This document shows positions 1 through 8,938 of a stretch of 64,000 nucleotides of DNA, piece by piece; position 1 is the first letter of the stretch, and each line of letters starts with the position of its first letter. Source of the stretch: Gammaproteobacteria bacterium. Its GTDB lineage: Bacteria > Pseudomonadota > Gammaproteobacteria > Pseudomonadales > Halieaceae. The notes under the pieces were generated by a model. It ran no database searches. It was not told where the DNA came from and saw only the letters and a list, made by a program, of their open reading frames with translations. A program made the position numbers and the translations under genes. The stretch lies in contig JAUICG010000002.1 in assembly GCA_030427485.1 (NCBI GenBank), forward strand, positions 62,001 through 126,000. Reading direction: 5' to 3'.

Positions 1-670
1 CGACGGCCATCATCCACTCCCGGGCATGGTCGGCACACAGTACGAGGGTCTGCATGCGCAATGTGGGGGTGGGTAAGCGCGCGCCGGAAAACGCACCTGG
101 AACCTTGTCGAGAAAGCTCCACGACTGCCCGCTGGCTCCGGAGGTATCGACTATCCAACGGCAGGCCCGATCGTACAGGGGTGCGACCGGTAGCGAGCGC
201 ACGCCGCCCCATTCGGGCTCGTGAAAGGCGATGAGGCCGCCCGCGGCGAGGTGGGTGGCGAGCCCGCGCAGCATCGCCGCCGGATCTGCCTGAAAGGGAA
301 GTACATACCTGCCCACCACGGCATCGAAGGCCCCGTCAAACTGCATTTCCGCCGGATTCCCCTCAAGGAACCGGACATTGGCGAGGCCGCGGCTGCGCGC
401 CGCGCGGGTGGCCTCGGCGACGGCGGTGGCCGCCGCATCGGTGCCGATGACTTCCCCCGAGTCCCCCACCAGTTCCGCGGCGAGGAACGCGACCTCGCCA
501 GTGCCGCTCCCGACGTCGAGAACCCGCATGCCGGGAGCGACGCCGGCTTCTCTCAGGTAGTGTCTGGTGATGGGTTCCAGCAGGCGCGCCTGGTCGCGCA
601 GACGCTGCAGTTCGCGTTCATTGTGCCCCAGTACGTAGGGCTCATCGGGCTCACTCCTACCCTCCGTCAT
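1..670 (-). CDS. Class I SAM-dependent methyltransferase (3' end cut by window edge)
   Basis: The reading frame starts at ATG 670 and stays open to base 1, giving about 223 residues with no stop, so the C-terminus lies outside the window. Around residues 50-62 sits the SAM-binding motif I, VLDVGSGTGEVAFLA, followed by an acidic strand end (VIGTDAA) and the post-motif segment FDAVVGRYVLPF, the usual Rossmann methyltransferase order. No substrate domain is recognisable, so the methyl acceptor is unknown. It is divergent from the secreted hydrolase gene at 895. The family is clear from the motif; the specific role is not. Confidence 0.85.
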   Translation of the reverse strand, partial: MTEGRSEPDEPYVLGHNERELQRLRDQARLLEPITRHYLREAGVAPGMRVLDVGSGTGEVAFLAAELVGDSGEVIGTDAAATAVAEATRAARSRGLANVRFLEGNPAEMQFDGAFDAVVGRYVLPFQADPAAMLRGLATHLAAGGLIAFHEPEWGGVRSLPVAPLYDRACRWIVDTSGASGQSWSFLDKVPGAFSGARLPTPTLRMQTLVLCADHAREWMMAV

Positions 671-742
671 GGACGAATCCTCTTGTGCCGGAGTTATTTT
701 GTCGCAGCGTGCTCAAGATACAACACTCTGGCCGCATCGCAA

Positions 743-770
743 CATTTTGCTGGTCGCATTTTGCTGGTCG
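743..770. repeat. Perfect tandem duplication of a 14-mer
   Basis: The 14-mer CATTTTGCTGGTCG occurs twice head to tail (743-756 and 757-770) in the intergenic space between the divergent methyltransferase and SGNH hydrolase genes. It could be an operator duplication or simple slippage. No function is claimed. Confidence 0.6.
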
Positions 771-894
771 CGCATTTACCTTACTCTGCTGCGGAGGTAA
801 AAACTGTGTTGGAAGATTGTGACGCGGTCTGCAATGGCTGTCCGGAATGTAAGGCCTGGACCCGCGATAATGAACATGCAGTATACTTGCCGTC

Positions 895-2418
895 ATGACC
901 CGTATTCTTCGCATTGCAATCCTCGTTCCCCTGCTCGCGTTCCTCGCGATTCCCGCTGCGGGCGCACCGCGCGTCCTGGTGGTGGGCGATAGCTGGGCCT
1001 ACGAGGCGTTCCCGCGCTTCGACCCGCTCTTCGCGCAGCGTGGCTACCCGAACGAGGACGCCGTCAGCCTCGCCATCCCCGGGCTCACGGCGGGCGCGCT
1101 GAACCAGCCCGCCGTGCTGGACCTGGTCGACCAGTCCCTGGCCGCTATCCCGAGCCTCGATGCCGTGCACATCTCTATCGGCGGCAACGATGTGCTCGGA
1201 GGCTGGACTACCGGGATCAGTCCCGCTGCGCAGCAGGCGCTGTTCAGCTCGATCGGGGGCAACATCGCGGCGGCCGTCGACCACATACTCGCCCAGCGAC
1301 CGGACGTCCAGGTGATCCTTACGAGCTACGACTACCCGAACTTTTTCGACACGGTCATCGCCAATCCCTTCGGCCCGGCAGCGCTGGTCTGGCTGAACCT
1401 GGGGCAGCCAAGTCCCGGGCAGATCAATCGCGCGTTCTTCGGCAACCAGGCCTGTGGTGGCCCCGGCGGCACCGACGGCCTGGCCGATTACCAGCGGTCG
1501 GTCGCCGACGCTCGGCCCCGGGTGCACTGGAGCAACATCGAGGGTCGCCTGCAGATCGCCAGGTACGGCTTCTGCCACATCGACTTCCCCAGCCCCACGA
1601 GCTACATGGGACTGGACGGCGCCGATCCCATCCACCTGTCAAGGGCTGGCTACGAGCTTTACGTTGCCAACGCCTTTGACGTCGCCTACTCAGGGCTCTT
1701 CGCGGGGCCCGCCCTCACCACCGCCCAGGGCGATGGTGACACGCTCGACCTCGGCCCCACACGCGTCGGCGATGCCTCGCTTGCCGCGGCCACCGCGCGC
1801 AATACCGGCCCCGTCGGCAGCCGGCTCGGGGTCACCTTCGGGACGGCCACGGTCCCGTTCAGTGGCGGGGACGGCGGGAGCACTCACCTTTTCGTCAACC
1901 AGGCGACGGGAATCGGAGAACGGGTGAACGTGGACTACCAGTTCCAGCCCACGACGCGGGGCGCGGCCACCCAGGAAATCCTGATCTCCACGAACATCGG
2001 CAACGCCGCGTTCCAGCTCGCTGGCCTGGGCGTCGGCCCCGTCCCGGCACCGAGTCCCGGCGCGCTCGACCTGGGCGCGCTCCTCGTCGGCGAGAACACG
2101 AGCGCTCCCCTGCAGATTGCCAATGCCAGCACAGACCCGGACGGCGGCGACCCGTCGCGCACGAACCTGACTCTTCTCTCAGTGGCGATCACCGGGCCGG
2201 ATGCCAGCGCCTTCTCCGTGACCGGCATCGCGCCGGGGGCTGTCGTACCCGCCGGTGGATCGCTCGGCGCCAGCGTGGGCTTCACGCCTGCCGGGACGCC
2301 GGGCGCGCGCTCCGCGATCCTCTCGATAGTGACCGACACAGGCGCAGCGGCGGGAACGCCGGGCGAGATCCTGGCGGTTCCGCTCACTGCCGAGGTCCTG
2401 CCTCCGAACGGGTGCTGA
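895..2418 (+). CDS. Secreted SGNH/GDSL-family hydrolase with C-terminal choice-of-anchor-like domains
   Basis: A 507-residue predicted exported esterase or lipase-like hydrolase. Residues 1-24 form a Sec signal peptide (RILRI basic start, hydrophobic core, AGA-P cleavage region). The SGNH blocks follow: block I GDSW with nucleophile Ser33, block III GGND with Asn98, block V DPIH with Asp244 and His247. From about residue 270 the protein continues as two beta-rich repeats of the choice-of-anchor D/Ig-like kind (LDLGPTRVGDASLAA and LDLGALLVGENTSAP start equivalent repeats), usually cell-surface or secreted modules. It ends in Cys with no visible anchor. The start was chosen because the signal peptide begins there; a ribosome site is weak. 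The substrate is unknown. Confidence 0.8.
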   Translation: MTRILRIAILVPLLAFLAIPAAGAPRVLVVGDSWAYEAFPRFDPLFAQRGYPNEDAVSLAIPGLTAGALNQPAVLDLVDQSLAAIPSLDAVHISIGGNDVLGGWTTGISPAAQQALFSSIGGNIAAAVDHILAQRPDVQVILTSYDYPNFFDTVIANPFGPAALVWLNLGQPSPGQINRAFFGNQACGGPGGTDGLADYQRSVADARPRVHWSNIEGRLQIARYGFCHIDFPSPTSYMGLDGADPIHLSRAGYELYVANAFDVAYSGLFAGPALTTAQGDGDTLDLGPTRVGDASLAAATARNTGPVGSRLGVTFGTATVPFSGGDGGSTHLFVNQATGIGERVNVDYQFQPTTRGAATQEILISTNIGNAAFQLAGLGVGPVPAPSPGALDLGALLVGENTSAPLQIANASTDPDGGDPSRTNLTLLSVAITGPDASAFSVTGIAPGAVVPAGGSLGASVGFTPAGTPGARSAILSIVTDTGAAAGTPGEILAVPLTAEVLPPNGC

Positions 2419-2544
2419 TAAGAAGTCCCGGCCGACAGTACTCAAACCGCAAAGATACCTTACTGTTGTGCATCCACCGGGTACCGACTCGGCGCCCGTT
2501 GGTTTCGTGTGAGACTGCCGGATGCGGCCCATCGCGGTTGGCGC

Positions 2545-3360
2545 CTAGGGCGGCGGCTCGTACGGAAACACCTCGCCAGCCTCCAGCCACCTCGGTTGCA
2601 CCTCGCGATCGTAGATGACCCATGTCTTCCTGGATGCGAACTCCTCGCGATCAGGCCCGACCAGGAGCCAGTGCAGGAACCTCGCAGAAACCGCCGGAGG
2701 AATCAGCCGTTTCTGGTTGTCGAGAAAAAACCGCTGGTCGAAGGAGCCGCGCAATTGCTCTGCTCGCTGAAGCGGGGCGCTCGACCCCTCGCGCAGATCC
2801 GCTTGCATATCGGTGTCCACCTCTCCCGGGATGCAGGCAGATACACCCACCCGGGCGAGTTCCGCCTGATAGCTGCCGATGAGGCTTTCGAGCGCGGCCT
2901 TGCTCGCGCAATAAAGGCTCACCCCGGGACTCTGCCGTTGTGCCGCCCGGCTGGAAACCGCCAGCACACGCGCCCCGTCGGCGAACCGGGGGATGAGCAC
3001 GTTGGTGAGATGGAAGGCGGCAAAGAAGTTGACGTTCATCAGCTGCTGGAAATCATCAAGGGTAATATCGGTGACGGCGGCAATCGGCGTAACGATGCCG
3101 GCACAGTGCACGAGGCAATGCACAGATTCGCCGTCGAGGAGACGCAACAACTCGTCGCCCGCGGCACGAATACCGACCTCGGAACCCAGATCGGCATGCA
3201 TTGCCCGCAGCGCCGGGCCATGCACTGCCTGTTCACTCGCCAGCTTATCCAGTTGCCGGCCCATGGCAACCACCCGAAACCCCTCGCCCAGGAGTCTCTG
3301 TGCAAGTTCGAAACCGAGGCCGCGGGTCGCACCGGTGATTACGGCGATTCGCTTCATCAT
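2545..3360 (-). CDS. Short-chain dehydrogenase/reductase (SDR)
   Basis: A 271-residue classical SDR. It shows the N-terminal cofactor motif TGATRGLG (about residues 9-16), the NAG-equivalent HCAGI near residue 86, and the catalytic Tyr-x3-Lys as YCASK near residue 153. Arg38 after the second strand (MGRQ) suggests NADP(H) preference, which is inference. Two Met codons open the frame and both have AGGAG upstream; the first at 3360 is given. A promoter-like pair (TAAACA, 16 bp, TATACT) lies at 3393-3420 on the same strand. The gene stands alone, convergent with the SGNH hydrolase, so its substrate cannot be inferred. Confidence 0.88.
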   Translation of the reverse strand: MMKRIAVITGATRGLGFELAQRLLGEGFRVVAMGRQLDKLASEQAVHGPALRAMHADLGSEVGIRAAGDELLRLLDGESVHCLVHCAGIVTPIAAVTDITLDDFQQLMNVNFFAAFHLTNVLIPRFADGARVLAVSSRAAQRQSPGVSLYCASKAALESLIGSYQAELARVGVSACIPGEVDTDMQADLREGSSAPLQRAEQLRGSFDQRFFLDNQKRLIPPAVSARFLHWLLVGPDREEFASRKTWVIYDREVQPRWLEAGEVFPYEPPP

Positions 3361-3775
3361 TGGCTCCTGGCGGATTCAAGCGCTGAATCGGAAGTATAGA
3401 ACACGCGACGCGCCTGTTTACAGTGGGCCTAAATTATCAATCGGGGAGAATCGCGGATGTCGCACCCGGATATGCGGCTTGCCGCTGATGAACTCTGCAT
3501 CGCTCGACCCATCCGGTATCTTCCGCTGGGCGTCGTGTGGGCGGTAACGCGGTATACCGCCTGCTACCTGCGGCGTCAAATTTGTCCATGGGCATAGCGG
3601 GCGGGACGATGCTCCCCATGATGGCTCCAAACTTACTTTTTTGAACCTGGGGGCAAGGCTCCGCCTGATTTAGCTGTTCCGGGCCAACACTGAATGCTTC
3701 AATGTACGTGACTTCGGCACCAGGAGCGAGAGTGTCTACTCTCGATGGGTAGCCAATATTTGCTGCACCTTTTCG
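3361..3775. other. 415-bp intergenic region between SDR and glnN
   Basis: No gene seen. The end near 3361 carries the SDR promoter candidate (-10 TATACT at 3393-3398, -35 TAAACA at 3415-3420, minus strand). At 3727-3744 a perfect 7-bp inverted repeat (CGAGAGT, loop GTCT, ACTCTCG) lies just past the glnN stop but lacks a T-run, so a factor-independent terminator is not supported. The rest shows nothing I can name. Confidence 0.5.
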
Positions 3776-5950
3776 CTACTTGATAAACAGCATTTCCTGG
3801 TACTTCGGCAGCGGCCATAGTTCATCCGCAACCTCACCCTCCAGTGTGTCAGCGTGCAGGCGCACTTCGTCCATCAGCGCGCGGACTTCACCGGCGCAGA
3901 ACGCCATATGCTCATTGACTGAATCGAAGTCGTGCTTGCCGATTGCGTCAGACAGTTTCGCCACCGCTTTCATCATTGCATCGAGTTCGCCGGCGATGGT
4001 CTCGGCACTGGATTTGTCCAGCGTCAACCCGAGCGCGGCCATGCCAGAGCCCGTCGCCGTGAGAATGCCGAGGTAGTTGAGCGCCGCTGGGTAGATCAGT
4101 GTTTTCGCCATGTCGACCACCAGTTTGGCCTCGACCTCGATGGAGAGGATGTACTGCTCGGTATAGACCTGGTAACGGCTGTCCAACTCGACAGGGGTCA
4201 ACACACCGGTGTCCTTGAACAGCGCGATCACGGTGGCGTCCTGCAGCATCGGCAGCGCTTCGGCCGACGTCGGGAGGTTTTGCAGGCCGCGCTCCTCCAC
4301 CGCCATCTTGTGCCACTCCGGTGAGTATCCGTTGCCGCCGAACACCACGTTGCCGTGCTCTTTCATCACTGTCTGGAGCACGCTGACCACGGCCTCGGTC
4401 TTGCTGCTGCCCTTGGCGAATTGGGCCTCCAGTTTTTCCGCGACCCACTCGAGTGAATCCGCCAGCATCGTATTCATCGCGACCAGCGGGCCGGACACGG
4501 ACTGTGAGGCGCCGACCGCGCGAAACTCGAAGCGGTTGCCGGTAAATGCAAACGGCGATGTGCGGTTGCGATCGCCGGGGTCGCGCTCGAACTTCAGGAT
4601 CTGCGACAGGCCCAGGTCCATATCGCCTCCTTTCGCCGTTTCGGTCAGCTTGCCCTCCTTGATGTCCATGAACACTTTTTCGAGCTGGTCGCCGAGGTAA
4701 ACGGACAGTATCGCAGGCGGGGCTTCATTCGCGCCCAGCCGATGATCATTTGACGCGGAGGCGATCACCGCACGCAGCAACGGGCCGAACGTATGCACGC
4801 CGCGGATCACAGCACCACAGAACAGCAGGAACAGCAGGTTTTCGTGCGGCGTGCTGCCGGGGTCGAGCAGGTTGCCCTGGGTGGCGTTGCCGACGGACCA
4901 GTTGACGTGCTTGCCGGAACCGTTGATGCCGGCGAACGGCTTCTCGTGCAACAGGCAGAGAAAACCGTGCTTCCTGGCAGTCGCTTTCATCAGCGTCATC
5001 ATCAGCTGCTGGTGGTCGGCTGCAACGTTGGCAGCCTCAAAATACGGCGCTATCTCGAATTGCGCGGGGGCAACTTCGTTGTGATGCGTCTTGGCCGGAA
5101 TACCCAGCTTGTACAGCTGGTCTTCCAGGTCCTGCATGAACACCTGTACGCGGGCCGGGATTGCGCCGAAGTAGTGGTCGTCGAACTGTTGCCCCTTGGC
5201 CGGCGACGCCCCGAACAGCGTTCGCCCGGCCAGCAGCAGGTCCGGTCGCAGGTTGGCAAAATTCGCGTCGACCAGGAAATACTCCTGCTCGGCGCCACAG
5301 CTCGAATTCAGCGTCGCTATATCGGTTTCGCCCATCAGGCCGATGACCTTCCGCGCCGCCTTGTCCATCGCCGCATTAGAGCGCAGCAGCGGGATCTTCT
5401 TATCGAGCGCCTCGCCGGTCCACGACATGAACACGCTGGGGATCATAAGTGTCGCGCCGTTGTCGGTCTGCATCACGAACGCCGGGCTGGTCGGATCCCA
5501 GGCAGTATATCCGCGCGCCGCGCTGGTCATCCGCAGGCTGCCATTGGGGAACGATGAACCGTCCGGCTCGCCCTTTTTCAGCAGGCTGCCGGTAAACTCG
5601 GTGATGGCGTTGCCCTCAGGACTGGTGATGATGAAGCCGTCGTGCTTCTCGGCGGTGATGTTCGTCATCGGATAGAATATATGCGAGAAGAACTTCACGC
5701 CCTTCGCCACAGCCCACTCCTTCATCGCCGCCGCAACGACATCGGCGGTTGCGGGGTCCAGCGGGGCGCCGGTCTGCACGGTGTTCTTCATTGCCTTGAA
5801 CGCCGACTTGGACAGCGCCCATTCCATCGTCGAGAGGTTGAAAACATCGCTGGCCCAGATGTTCCCCAGCGGCTCCGTCTTGCCGACGGCAACGGGCTGG
5901 CGGTTGCTGATTGCCTGAATGGCCTGCAGGCGAGAAGCGTTTGCACTCAT
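3776..5950 (-). CDS. glnN: Glutamine synthetase type III
   Basis: ATP-dependent ligation of ammonia to glutamate in the cytoplasm. The 724-residue length and sequence match the large GSIII class, not the roughly 470-residue GSI (GlnA). GSIII hallmarks are present: HHNEVAPAQFEIAPY in the middle, the NGSGKHVNWS glutamate-binding segment, and NRFEFRAVGAS. The frame is open further upstream, but ATG 5950 is preceded by AAGGA at 7-nt spacing and begins the conserved MSANASRLQAI segment, so it is preferred. It lies downstream of urtE on the same strand but has its own 344-bp leader with a sigma-54-like promoter. Context says it assimilates ammonia released from urea. GSIII is common in Bacteroidetes and cyanobacteria and less usual in gammaproteobacteria. 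Confidence 0.95.
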   Translation of the reverse strand: MSANASRLQAIQAISNRQPVAVGKTEPLGNIWASDVFNLSTMEWALSKSAFKAMKNTVQTGAPLDPATADVVAAAMKEWAVAKGVKFFSHIFYPMTNITAEKHDGFIITSPEGNAITEFTGSLLKKGEPDGSSFPNGSLRMTSAARGYTAWDPTSPAFVMQTDNGATLMIPSVFMSWTGEALDKKIPLLRSNAAMDKAARKVIGLMGETDIATLNSSCGAEQEYFLVDANFANLRPDLLLAGRTLFGASPAKGQQFDDHYFGAIPARVQVFMQDLEDQLYKLGIPAKTHHNEVAPAQFEIAPYFEAANVAADHQQLMMTLMKATARKHGFLCLLHEKPFAGINGSGKHVNWSVGNATQGNLLDPGSTPHENLLFLLFCGAVIRGVHTFGPLLRAVIASASNDHRLGANEAPPAILSVYLGDQLEKVFMDIKEGKLTETAKGGDMDLGLSQILKFERDPGDRNRTSPFAFTGNRFEFRAVGASQSVSGPLVAMNTMLADSLEWVAEKLEAQFAKGSSKTEAVVSVLQTVMKEHGNVVFGGNGYSPEWHKMAVEERGLQNLPTSAEALPMLQDATVIALFKDTGVLTPVELDSRYQVYTEQYILSIEVEAKLVVDMAKTLIYPAALNYLGILTATGSGMAALGLTLDKSSAETIAGELDAMMKAVAKLSDAIGKHDFDSVNEHMAFCAGEVRALMDEVRLHADTLEGEVADELWPLPKYQEMLFIK

Positions 5951-6113
5951 ATCGATTTCCTTACTCCAGTGGGTTTGATTCATGGGCCCGGTCGGCGGAG
6001 GCATGCGTGCCGACGGGCCGGGCCCGGGTGTTGAATTTGTGCGAAATGCGCGCAAGCCGGTCGCACGCACGACTGCGCGGGCTGGCGTTGACGCCGATAG
6101 CCAGAACTGGCTC

Positions 6114-6128
6114 GCAAAAAGTGCGCCA
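6114..6128 (-). promoter_or_regulatory. Sigma-54-like -24/-12 promoter candidate for glnN
   Basis: On the minus strand the element reads TGGCGCACTTTTTGC: GG and GC are exactly 10 bases apart and 6 of the 8 strongest consensus positions agree (consensus TGGCAC-N5-TTGC). The implied start of transcription is near 6102, about 150 bases before the glnN ATG. This was found by eye; there is no experimental support. Confidence 0.5.
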
Positions 6129-6222
6129 ATACTTGCAAATAGCCTTCAGATACAGCGAAAAGCTGTACCAGACCTGCGAAACGCTCCGCCAACGGGATCG
6201 TTGCGCTGATATCCCGCGGCCC

Positions 6223-6239
6223 TGTGCCCGCGCAGTGCA
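6223..6239. promoter_or_regulatory. NtrC-like enhancer site upstream of glnN
   Basis: TGTGCCCGCGCAGTGCA is a 17-bp dyad matching the NtrC pattern TGCACY-N5-RGTGCA at 10 of 12 arm positions. More TGCAC/GTGCA half-sites follow at 6236-6264. It sits about 100-115 bp upstream of the sigma-54-like promoter, the usual enhancer distance. Inferred, not tested. Confidence 0.4.
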
Positions 6240-6294
6240 CCAAGAACAGGCGCCGTGCACAGCTAAGGCAGCGCGATACTCGCCATTTTGGCGC

Positions 6295-6990
6295 CTATAC
6301 AGACAGGTGCCGGCTGACCAGGTGGTCGTCAAGTTCGCCGATCGTCCCCGCCGCCACCACCCTGCCCTTCTCCATCAGGTGGAAGTACTGGCCGACACGC
6401 CGCGCAAAACCCAGTTTCTGCTCGACGATCACGACCGTCAGTTTCTTGTCGTTCACGAGGTGCATGATCACATCGCCGATCTGCCGCACGATATTGGGCT
6501 GAATCCCCTCGTTCGGTTCATCGAGGATCAGCATCTTCGGATCGATGGCCAGTGCGCGGCCTATCGCGAGTTGCTGCTGCTGGCCACCGGACAGATCTCC
6601 GCCCCGGCGCTGCAGCATTTCCTTGAGCACCGGGAAAAGCTCGAATATTTCGTCCGGCACCGTCTTGCGCTTGTCACTGCGCGCGCCGAGACCGATCCGC
6701 AGGTTCTCCGCCACTGTGAGCTGAGGGAATATCTCACGCCCCTGCGGCACGTAACCGATGCCGATTCTGGCGCGGCGCTCGGCGCTGAGGGAGGCCAGTT
6801 CGACACCGTCGAACTGCATACTGCCGGACCGCACCGGCAGCAGGCCCATGATGCACTTCAGCAATGTGGTCTTGCCCACGCCATTGCGCCCCATGATGCA
6901 GGTGCAGGTAGCCGGCTCGAACGACATCTGGAGGTCCCAGAGGATGTGGGACTGTCCGTAGAACTGGTTGACGCCGGAAATACTTAACAC
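6295..6990 (-). CDS. urtE: Urea ABC transporter, ATP-binding subunit UrtE
   Basis: One of the two ATPases of the urea importer. The 231-residue protein has Walker A (GRNGVGKTT, about residue 36), the signature LSGGQQQ and Walker B LILDEP followed by NEGIQP, which is typical of the LivF/UrtE branch. It starts with GTG at 6990; the first base of that codon is the last base of the urtD stop (TAG), so translation is probably coupled. Last gene of urtABCDE; no clear terminator follows before glnN. Confidence 0.95.
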   Translation of the reverse strand: MLSISGVNQFYGQSHILWDLQMSFEPATCTCIMGRNGVGKTTLLKCIMGLLPVRSGSMQFDGVELASLSAERRARIGIGYVPQGREIFPQLTVAENLRIGLGARSDKRKTVPDEIFELFPVLKEMLQRRGGDLSGGQQQQLAIGRALAIDPKMLILDEPNEGIQPNIVRQIGDVIMHLVNDKKLTVVIVEQKLGFARRVGQYFHLMEKGRVVAAGTIGELDDHLVSRHLSV

Positions 6991-7823
6991 TAGTCCCCTC
7001 CCAGATACACTTCACGGACCTGCGGGTTTTCCTGAATCTGGTTCATGCTGCCCTCGGCCAGTACCGACCCCTGGTGCAGCACCGTCACGGTCTTCGCAAT
7101 CGAGCGGATGAACTCCATGTCGTGTTCCACCACCACGACAGAGCGTTCGCCGGCCAGCGAAGTCAGTAGTTCGGCCGTGCGCTCGGTCTCCTGCGGCGTC
7201 ATGCCCGCCACCGGTTCGTCGACCAGCAGCAGCTGCGGGTCCTGGATCAACAGCACGCCGATCTCCAGCCACTGTTTCTGTCCGTGCGACAGAGAACCCG
7301 CCATCGCGTCGCGCAGTTCGCTCAAGCCGATGATCTCCAGCACGTCCTGAATGCGGTCCTGTTGCGCGCTGTTCAGGGATGCGAACAGGGTAGGCAGCAC
7401 CCGCTTGTTGCCGCGCATAGCCAACTCGAGGTTGTGAAACACGGTATGGAATTCAAAGACCGTGGGTTTCTGGAACTTCCGGCCGACGCCGCAGCTGGCG
7501 ATTTCAGGTTCACTCAATTTCAGCAGGTTGATGTTCTGCCCGAAGTACACAAGGCCCTGGTCCGGACGCGTTTTCCCGGTGATCACGTCCATCATGGTCG
7601 ACTTGCCGGCGCCGTTCGCGCCGATGATGCAGCGCAGTTCGCCGCGATCGATATAAAGGTTCAACGCGTTGAGCGCCTTAAAGCCGTCGAAACTGACGGT
7701 GACGTCCTCCACATACAGGATCAGGTTATTGCGGCCCTCGACGAGCACCTCTCGCTCCGGCGCGAGAAACTCCCACACCCTGTCGCGCTGGAACGCGCTG
7801 CGCAAACCGTCTAGCGCGGACAT
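6990..7823 (-). CDS. urtD: Urea ABC transporter, ATP-binding subunit UrtD
   Basis: The second ATPase of the urea importer, 277 residues. Walker A is GANGAGKST (about residue 70), the signature is the LivG/UrtD-type LSHGQKQWLEIG, and Walker B is LLLVDEPVAGMTPQE. The roughly 45-residue extension before the ATPase core is usual for UrtD. It begins with ATG 7823, sharing one base with the urtC stop (TGATG), and overlaps urtE by one base, so the genes are tightly coupled. Confidence 0.95.
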   Translation of the reverse strand: MSALDGLRSAFQRDRVWEFLAPEREVLVEGRNNLILYVEDVTVSFDGFKALNALNLYIDRGELRCIIGANGAGKSTMMDVITGKTRPDQGLVYFGQNINLLKLSEPEIASCGVGRKFQKPTVFEFHTVFHNLELAMRGNKRVLPTLFASLNSAQQDRIQDVLEIIGLSELRDAMAGSLSHGQKQWLEIGVLLIQDPQLLLVDEPVAGMTPQETERTAELLTSLAGERSVVVVEHDMEFIRSIAKTVTVLHQGSVLAEGSMNQIQENPQVREVYLGGD

Positions 7824-8938
7824 CAGTTCTTACTCCACTTGCGTTGCAGAATGCCTACGATCCCTTTGGGCAGGAACATGGTCGCCAGTACGAACAGCGC
7901 GCCCAGGAAGAACAGCCAGACTTCCGGAAACGCGCCCGTGAACCAGGTTTTCAGGTAGTTTACCAGCAGCGCTCCTACAACCGCGCCGTACAGCGTCCCG
8001 CGCCCGCCTACCGCCACCCAGATCACCAGTTCGATCGAATTCAGCGGGGAGAACTCGCCCGGGTTGATGATTCCCACCTGCGGCACATAGAGCGCACCGG
8101 CAATACCGGCGATACATGCCGAGAGCACGAACACCGCGAGCTTGTACGACTCCACCCGATAGCCGACAAAACGCGTACGGTTCTCCGCGTCCCGCACAGC
8201 GACAAGCACGCGGCCGAATTTGGAACGCGTCACCCAGCGGCAGATGATATACCCGAGCGCCAGTGCGAAGGCGGACAGCACGAACAGCGTCACCCGCGTA
8301 CCGTCGTCCTGCAGGCTGAAACCAAGGATGTCCTTGAAGTCGGTCAGGCCGTTGTTACCGCCGAAGCCCATCTCGTTTCGAAAAAAGGCGAGCAACAACG
8401 CGTAGGTCAGCGCCTGCGTGATGATTGAGAGATAAACGCCGGTGACCCGCGAACGGAACGCCAGCCAGCCGAAGACGTAGGCCAACAGCCCCGGCGCGAG
8501 CAGCACCATCAGCGCGGCGAACCAGAACTGGTCGAAGCCGTACCAGTACCACGGCAGTTCCTGCCAGTTCAGGAACACCATGAAATCGGGCAGTTCCGGG
8601 TTGCCGTACACGCCGCGATCGCCGATCTGCCGCATCAGGTACATGCCCATCGCGTAACCGCCCAGGGCGAAAAACGCACCGTGGCCGAGGCTCAGGATGC
8701 CCGCGTAACCCCAGATCAGATCCACAGACAGCGCCAGCAGCGCAAACGCCAGGTATTTCCCGACCAGCGTGACGACGTAGGTGGGCACGTGCAGCGGCGA
8801 GCCCTCCGGAACCACCAGGTTGCATACGGCGACCGCGACGCTCGCGACCAGCAGCAGCAACAGCAGCGAGTTGCCCCACCGATCCTGCGCAAATGGTACG
8901 AACAGCGGGTTCCTGTGGGTTCGATTGTCGATGTTCAT
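7823..8938 (-). CDS. urtC: Urea ABC transporter, permease UrtC
   Basis: An inner-membrane permease of the LivM type, 371 residues, with about ten hydrophobic segments. Conserved LivM-type stretches are visible: YLAFALLALSVDLIWGY.. then LSLGHGAFFALGGYAMG, and late GRGTLYGAVVGA. The urea-specific assignment rests on similarity to UrtC, including the N-terminal region and the middle PWYWYGFDQFWFA loop, and on the urease neighbours. The ATG at 8938 follows the urtB stop directly. Confidence 0.94.
   Translation of the reverse strand: MNIDNRTHRNPLFVPFAQDRWGNSLLLLLLVASVAVAVCNLVVPEGSPLHVPTYVVTLVGKYLAFALLALSVDLIWGYAGILSLGHGAFFALGGYAMGMYLMRQIGDRGVYGNPELPDFMVFLNWQELPWYWYGFDQFWFAALMVLLAPGLLAYVFGWLAFRSRVTGVYLSIITQALTYALLLAFFRNEMGFGGNNGLTDFKDILGFSLQDDGTRVTLFVLSAFALALGYIICRWVTRSKFGRVLVAVRDAENRTRFVGYRVESYKLAVFVLSACIAGIAGALYVPQVGIINPGEFSPLNSIELVIWVAVGGRGTLYGAVVGALLVNYLKTWFTGAFPEVWLFFLGALFVLATMFLPKGIVGILQRKWSKN

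Noticed and set aside
3727..3744. Hairpin after glnN as a rho-independent terminator
   Set aside because: The stem is perfect but only 7 bp and no T-run follows on either strand.
5911..6987. A 358-codon plus-strand frame across glnN start and urtE
   Set aside because: Runs antisense through urtE motifs and the regulatory leader; no family resemblance.
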